Shown here: piece by piece, positions 60,121 to 64,000 of the stretch
How the letters are laid out: the number at the start of each line of letters is the position of its first letter
Position numbering within the stretch: position 1 is the stretch's first letter
Assembly: GCF_030052815.1 (NCBI RefSeq)
Contig: NC_079497.1
Span: 22,024,258 to 22,088,257 of the forward strand
Direction: 5' to 3'
Origin: Hevea brasiliensis
Taxonomy: Eukaryota; Streptophyta; Magnoliopsida; Malpighiales; Euphorbiaceae
Length of the DNA: 64,000 bases
Made by a program: the position numbers and the translations under genes
Notes under the pieces: model-generated
What the model saw: the letters and a program-made list of their open reading frames with translations, nothing else
Told to the model about the DNA's origin: nothing
Database searches by the model: none

Positions 60121-62158
60121 ACTTTGACAATTCATAACAAAGAGCTCAAAATATCCAAAATTCTTCATAATTCATAAAATCTAATTCAATATTTTTAATC
60201 ATACAAATCAATTGCTTAAATAATATTTTGATCAAATATTCACAATTGACCAAATCCTAATAAAGCATTTAAAATACTCACATTTTTCATAATCTAAGAA
60301 AAACTATATAATATCCAACCATTTGCAAGCATTTGTTTCAATAACCTTTTTAGCAAAAGATGTCAAATTTGAGAGTGTTGAAAACATTCACACAATTCAG
60401 AGCATGACAATTAAATAATGTCGGGTTGTACACCACGATAAAGCCAATCCTCCCAATAATGAATGGCTAAAGGGGAACGCACGGGCTAGCTAGAAAATAT
60501 GAGTACTCATTAAATTCTTCCTCAACTGGAAACACACCTCAACACTTCAGCCAAAGAGGGAATACTCACCCAAACAAGTGGAGGAGATCACAACAAGTTC
60601 ATCCCATTAGTCAAGCTAATGAGGAATACAATCACATTGCCATGCCAACTGTGGCTTCAAAACATATTCAAAATAATTTCCATTCAAAGGGTCACATTGA
60701 AAATCCAATAAACACATTTTGCAATTCACAATTGTCAAAATAATGCATTAAATTTTTAAGTGCACAAAAGTAATCATATTTAAAACATAGTAAAAGAATA
60801 GTTGTGCACAAACCTCTTTAACTTTTTTTTCTTGGCTTAATCCTTCCCTTCCTTGGAAGTTTCTTTGTCCACTGAAATCACACAATTACTAAGCTTTAAT
60901 ACTCATTCTAAATCCCATTTAAAGTCAACTAAACATAATTCTAATGACTTCTCAATTTCTAGTTGATTTTGGGTTCTGGACAGTTTTGAACCTTGACTTT
61001 AGAACCCAATTTTAACTTAGTTCTAATCATAATTTGGTTAGTTGTTCTTCATGAAAATTGTCCCTCTATGTCTTAGTTTTATTTTCCAATCTAAATCACT
61101 CTATTTGGAGTTTTATAGCTCTAGTTATAGTCAATTTAAAAAGTACTGGTCCAATTACCAGTACTATTCTAGATTAGGGTAAATTTTGGAACTCAAATTT
61201 GTCGAGCTAATTGGACTAGTTATAGTCATAATTTGGCTTAGTGTTCTTCATATGAGCTGTTACCCTGTGTCTCATGGTTACATAGGTTCAAGAATTTCTA
61301 AATTTGAAGCAGTATAGGATGAGTTATGGTAATTTAACCAACCTAGACTCATCAACCCTGTACATTCAGGATTTCAAGTTCAGTTCAGCTCTTGCATTTA
61401 ACATTTAAGGATTTTACATCCAAAATTTGAATAAGGTTCCTGAACAAAAGTTGTATCCCTGATTCTTAGGTTTTCAGATCATTTTGGCTCATCCCATTTG
61501 GAATTTTCTATTGAAAGTTATAGTCTAATTACTATCCAGGGGTCAAATGGCTAAAATGATTCTAGTGCAGGAATTCCAGCTTGGGATGTCTTAGATTCTC
61601 CTAACAATTTGCCTAAGTTACTTTAGGATCTGGGTTCTTGTCAAAACATAAAAATTCTAGTTCTATGTGTTACAAACATTTTGGCTTTGGAATCACTGCA
61701 TTTGCAGTTTTATAGCCCAAGTTATGGCATTTTTGCCAAAAATGATCGGATGGCCATTTGTCCACGATTTCTAGGTTAGTCCACAATCAGGCAGATTTGA
61801 TGAACTAATTTTGCTTAGCAATTTGACCAACTTGGGGTCATTATTTCAGTTCATGATCTTCATAAGAAGTGTTCTAATATTTTTCAGGTTTCCATTGATT
61901 TAAGAATCATCTAATTTAGAGGTTCATAGAGTGAGTTATGCCTAATTAAAGATGTGCTATTCATTTGGACATTTATGGTCAGGTCCAGAACACCAATTCC
62001 AGATTCAAGTAATTTTTAGGGCAACTTTTGTCAATTTTTAGATAAGGTCTCTTCATGAAAATTATAGCCCTACGTCTTAAGTTTTATTTTCAATTAGCCT
62101 CACACCAATTAGGGCTATATAACTCAACTTATAAGCATTTATGTGGACTGAACCCAAG

Positions 62159-62565
62159 CTGTCCAGAATTCCAACATATGGCACACTACCAATTCATCAA
62201 TTCCATTCCTTAATTCAACATCAATACACATCCATTGCACCTCATATGACCTTAATTTACCATTACAAACTTCAATTGAGTAACCTACCCCAAAACCCTA
62301 ATTTTTCGTAAACCCTAATTTTTCCATCTTACTAATTTCATGCAAACTCATGCAAGCTCAACTCAGCAATCATATACATATCCTTAATCATGCTAGAACC
62401 CATGTTCAATTAAATTAAAACACATCAAAACCTTAATACATCATGGCTGGCCAGAATCTTATCTTCTTATTCAACCTAATTTCTTGCATTTTCTTAAGTT
62501 AATTTTCCTATAATTGACCTCAATTCAATGATTACATAAAAATTTGAATGTGTAGGAAAGCTTAC
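62159..62565 (-). other. Candidate intron in Y 5' LTR
   Basis: Minus strand ACAAG/GTAAGC donor at 62565 and TTCTGGACAG/CTTGGG acceptor ending at 62159 (407 bp), at the position matching A, B, C and F. Confidence 0.42.
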
Positions 62566-63467
62566 CTTGTTGAGTAGATTTTGTGTCTTCCAAAACCGTC
62601 AACTTCTTCAACTTTTCATACTCCTAATCTTCTTTTCAAGGCCCAAAACCAAGTTTTTGTTCTAATATCTATGGAATTTAGGGAGAGAAGTAAAGGTTTT
62701 TAAGCTTGAAAATGAGTGTCAATGGAGAAAAATGAAATGGGGGAGATAGATGAGAGGTGGCCAGCTGGTTATGAAGGAAGAAGACAATTTATTTCTTTTA
62801 ATTTTTTTGATCTTTTAGTTTAGTAATTATCCCCACAATTTTTTAAATTAAAATTTTAATTTTAATTGTGTCATGCTTATGTCATGATGATGTCATAATT
62901 CAAATTTAAAATATAAAGTTTCATTCCTTGGCTTTCTCTTTTCCCATGCACCTTTCCTATTTTTAATTCTTTTTCAATAATTTAATCTTATACATTTTAA
63001 TGGACATTTAGGTTAAAAGTCACCTCTAGGAGTAAATTGACCAGAATGCCCCTCATCGGTTACCATCCGTCTTTTAATTAATGCCCGATGAGTCCTTTGA
63101 TTCTGATTCCCTTGTTTATACTTGCTCTCTTTTCCTTTCTATGATTTTCTCATTCCCAATAATTTTACAATTAAACCTTAATAAAGGATGCCCTAGGGTA
63201 CCACATAAATTTAGGGTAGCAACTGAACTCGCAGTCACTTCCTGGGTCGATCACCCATCACCGGGACCTTTGGCTCATTTAACCGATTGTGCTTTGTTTC
63301 TCTAATTTTTATCCAACTTCTTTTAATCTTTATCAATTTTATTTATGTCTCTTCTATGTGAATTAAACATAGTCCCAATAGTCCCAGACATTCTAGCCAT
63401 CTGAGTAGACACTAGTCACTGGAACAGTAGAATATGCGAACTATAAATGTCAGGATGTTACATTTAA

Positions 63468-64000
63468 AAAGGGGTTTTATTAAACGAAGAAGCAAAACAA
63501 AAAGGAAGAAAGTAGACATAAAATTTTGGAAAATGCACTATTAATTCATTAATATTCAGTTATAACGTAAGGTCCATTTACACAAATTTCCACTTGACAG
63601 CATGGACTAAGTGATCAAGCGTTGGGTAACTAAATATATATCACTTTAAGAAGAGCACTGGAATATTTTTTTACTTCCCAATTTTCAAGCTCTTGGCCTT
63701 CTTCCATTGGTATAACTAGCAAATATGGTACAAGACCTGGCTACAGGACATTTATGGACATTTTTTACAGAGATTCCTCTGCTTTTTCTCTAATTTCCTG
63801 AATGATTAGCAAGGGATGGACAATTTTAGTAGCTAAAAGGAAAATATCTTCAATATGAGGAATGACCCTCTTTCCTTTATGTAGTTGATCTAAGCATTGG
63901 TCGTGAAACATATATCTCATTTTGAACTTCCCATCTATTAAAGCATTTCCGTCATATCCTAGCCCAAAACACCCTTCTCTCTTGGCGATAGCTATGGGCT
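63468..64000 (-). pseudogene. Element X polyprotein upstream of RT
   Basis: Minus strand, runs off the window. An open stretch (63765-63998) encodes KREGCFGLGYDGNALIDG and continues with charged residues up to EKAEES. After a stop the same frame goes on with LVPYLLVIPMEEGQELENW. The Gly-rich FGLGYDG resembles G-patch-like linkers between protease and RT of Tat elements, but the match is weak. Removing Y joins this to 57639. It could include an intron before RT. Confidence 0.5.

Larger units (their letters stand above)
57645..63462 (-). mobile_element. Element Y, deleted gypsy element (minus strand)
   Basis: Bounded by TGTCACACC (left) and CAGGATGTTACA (right), TSD TTTAA at 57640-57644 and 63463-63467, inside X pol. 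Contains a left LTR truncated to about 1.1 kb, a gag fragment and a full right LTR of 4064 bp. Pol and three quarters of the 3' LTR are deleted. LTR end and primer-binding site are the same type as L and F. Confidence 0.93.
59399..63462 (-). mobile_element. Element Y, 5' LTR (4064 bp)
   Basis: Minus-strand start TGTAACATCCTGAC, end GGTGTAACA. Carries the start module (TCCAGTGACTAGTG, minus), GATGGGTGATC block (63247), GACCAGAATGCCCC block (63040), candidate intron 62159-62565, modules with CATAACT/ACATAG cues, and a strong double hairpin at 60073-60120. No coding sequence. Confidence 0.93.

Overview
The window is plant nuclear DNA, AT-rich, and made almost entirely of nested LTR retrotransposons. 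I see no convincing host gene, tRNA, rRNA or CRISPR array. Evidence for a plant: Ty3/gypsy pol genes of chromodomain (Tekay-like), Athila-like and Tat-like type, primer-binding sites for plant tRNA-iMet and tRNA-Asp, 5-bp target-site duplications (TSDs), and retroelement genes full of stop codons at Trp and Gln positions, as expected from old methylated DNA. A eudicot is likely, but the species cannot be fixed from this sequence.

Layout. The oldest layer is X, a Tat-lineage element on the minus strand. Its pol (dual RNase H) lies at 54160-57639 and 63468-64000. Its 3' region runs 53330-54159 and then 21165 down to 15718. That 3' region holds a 46-bp satellite-like array (19576-20886) and a decayed antisense gene with its own TATA box and introns (16810-18789). 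Three younger units sit inside X: D (plus strand, Tekay-like chromovirus, from off-window to 15717), A (minus strand, 21166-53324, TSD CAAAG) and Y (minus strand, 57645-63462, TSD TTTAA).

D is broken by LTR E (ending 8905) and by solo LTR C (9134-13056, TSD CATAT). E is broken by L, whose two LTRs are about 4.1 kb each around only 1.1 kb of non-coding interior (1-8239, left end off-window). A carries a solo Athila-type LTR (23056-24571) in its 3' LTR, a truncated LTR F (29268-33284) in its interior, and B (35446-51127, TSD ATTTA) in its 5' LTR. B keeps gag but has lost pol, and is split by G (37657-45012, TSD GTATC), an Athila-like element lacking RT, RNase H and most of integrase. The deepest nesting is X > A > B > G and X > D > E > L.

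How the parts work together. A, B, C, E, F, L and Y differ in sequence, but most of their long LTRs (about 3.4-4.1 kb) share one plan: two conserved blocks near the 5' end, a leader that in some families carries a conserved 17-18-codon ORF starting Met-Ala-Glu, a consensus splice donor, an acceptor about 390-600 nt downstream, a run of roughly 195-nt modules, and a double hairpin about 560-720 nt before the LTR 3' end whose stems change in compensating pairs. Several elements (B, G, L, Y) lack pol and would depend on related autonomous copies. The conserved LTR intron, the hairpin pair and the antisense gene are the best candidates for undescribed biology here.
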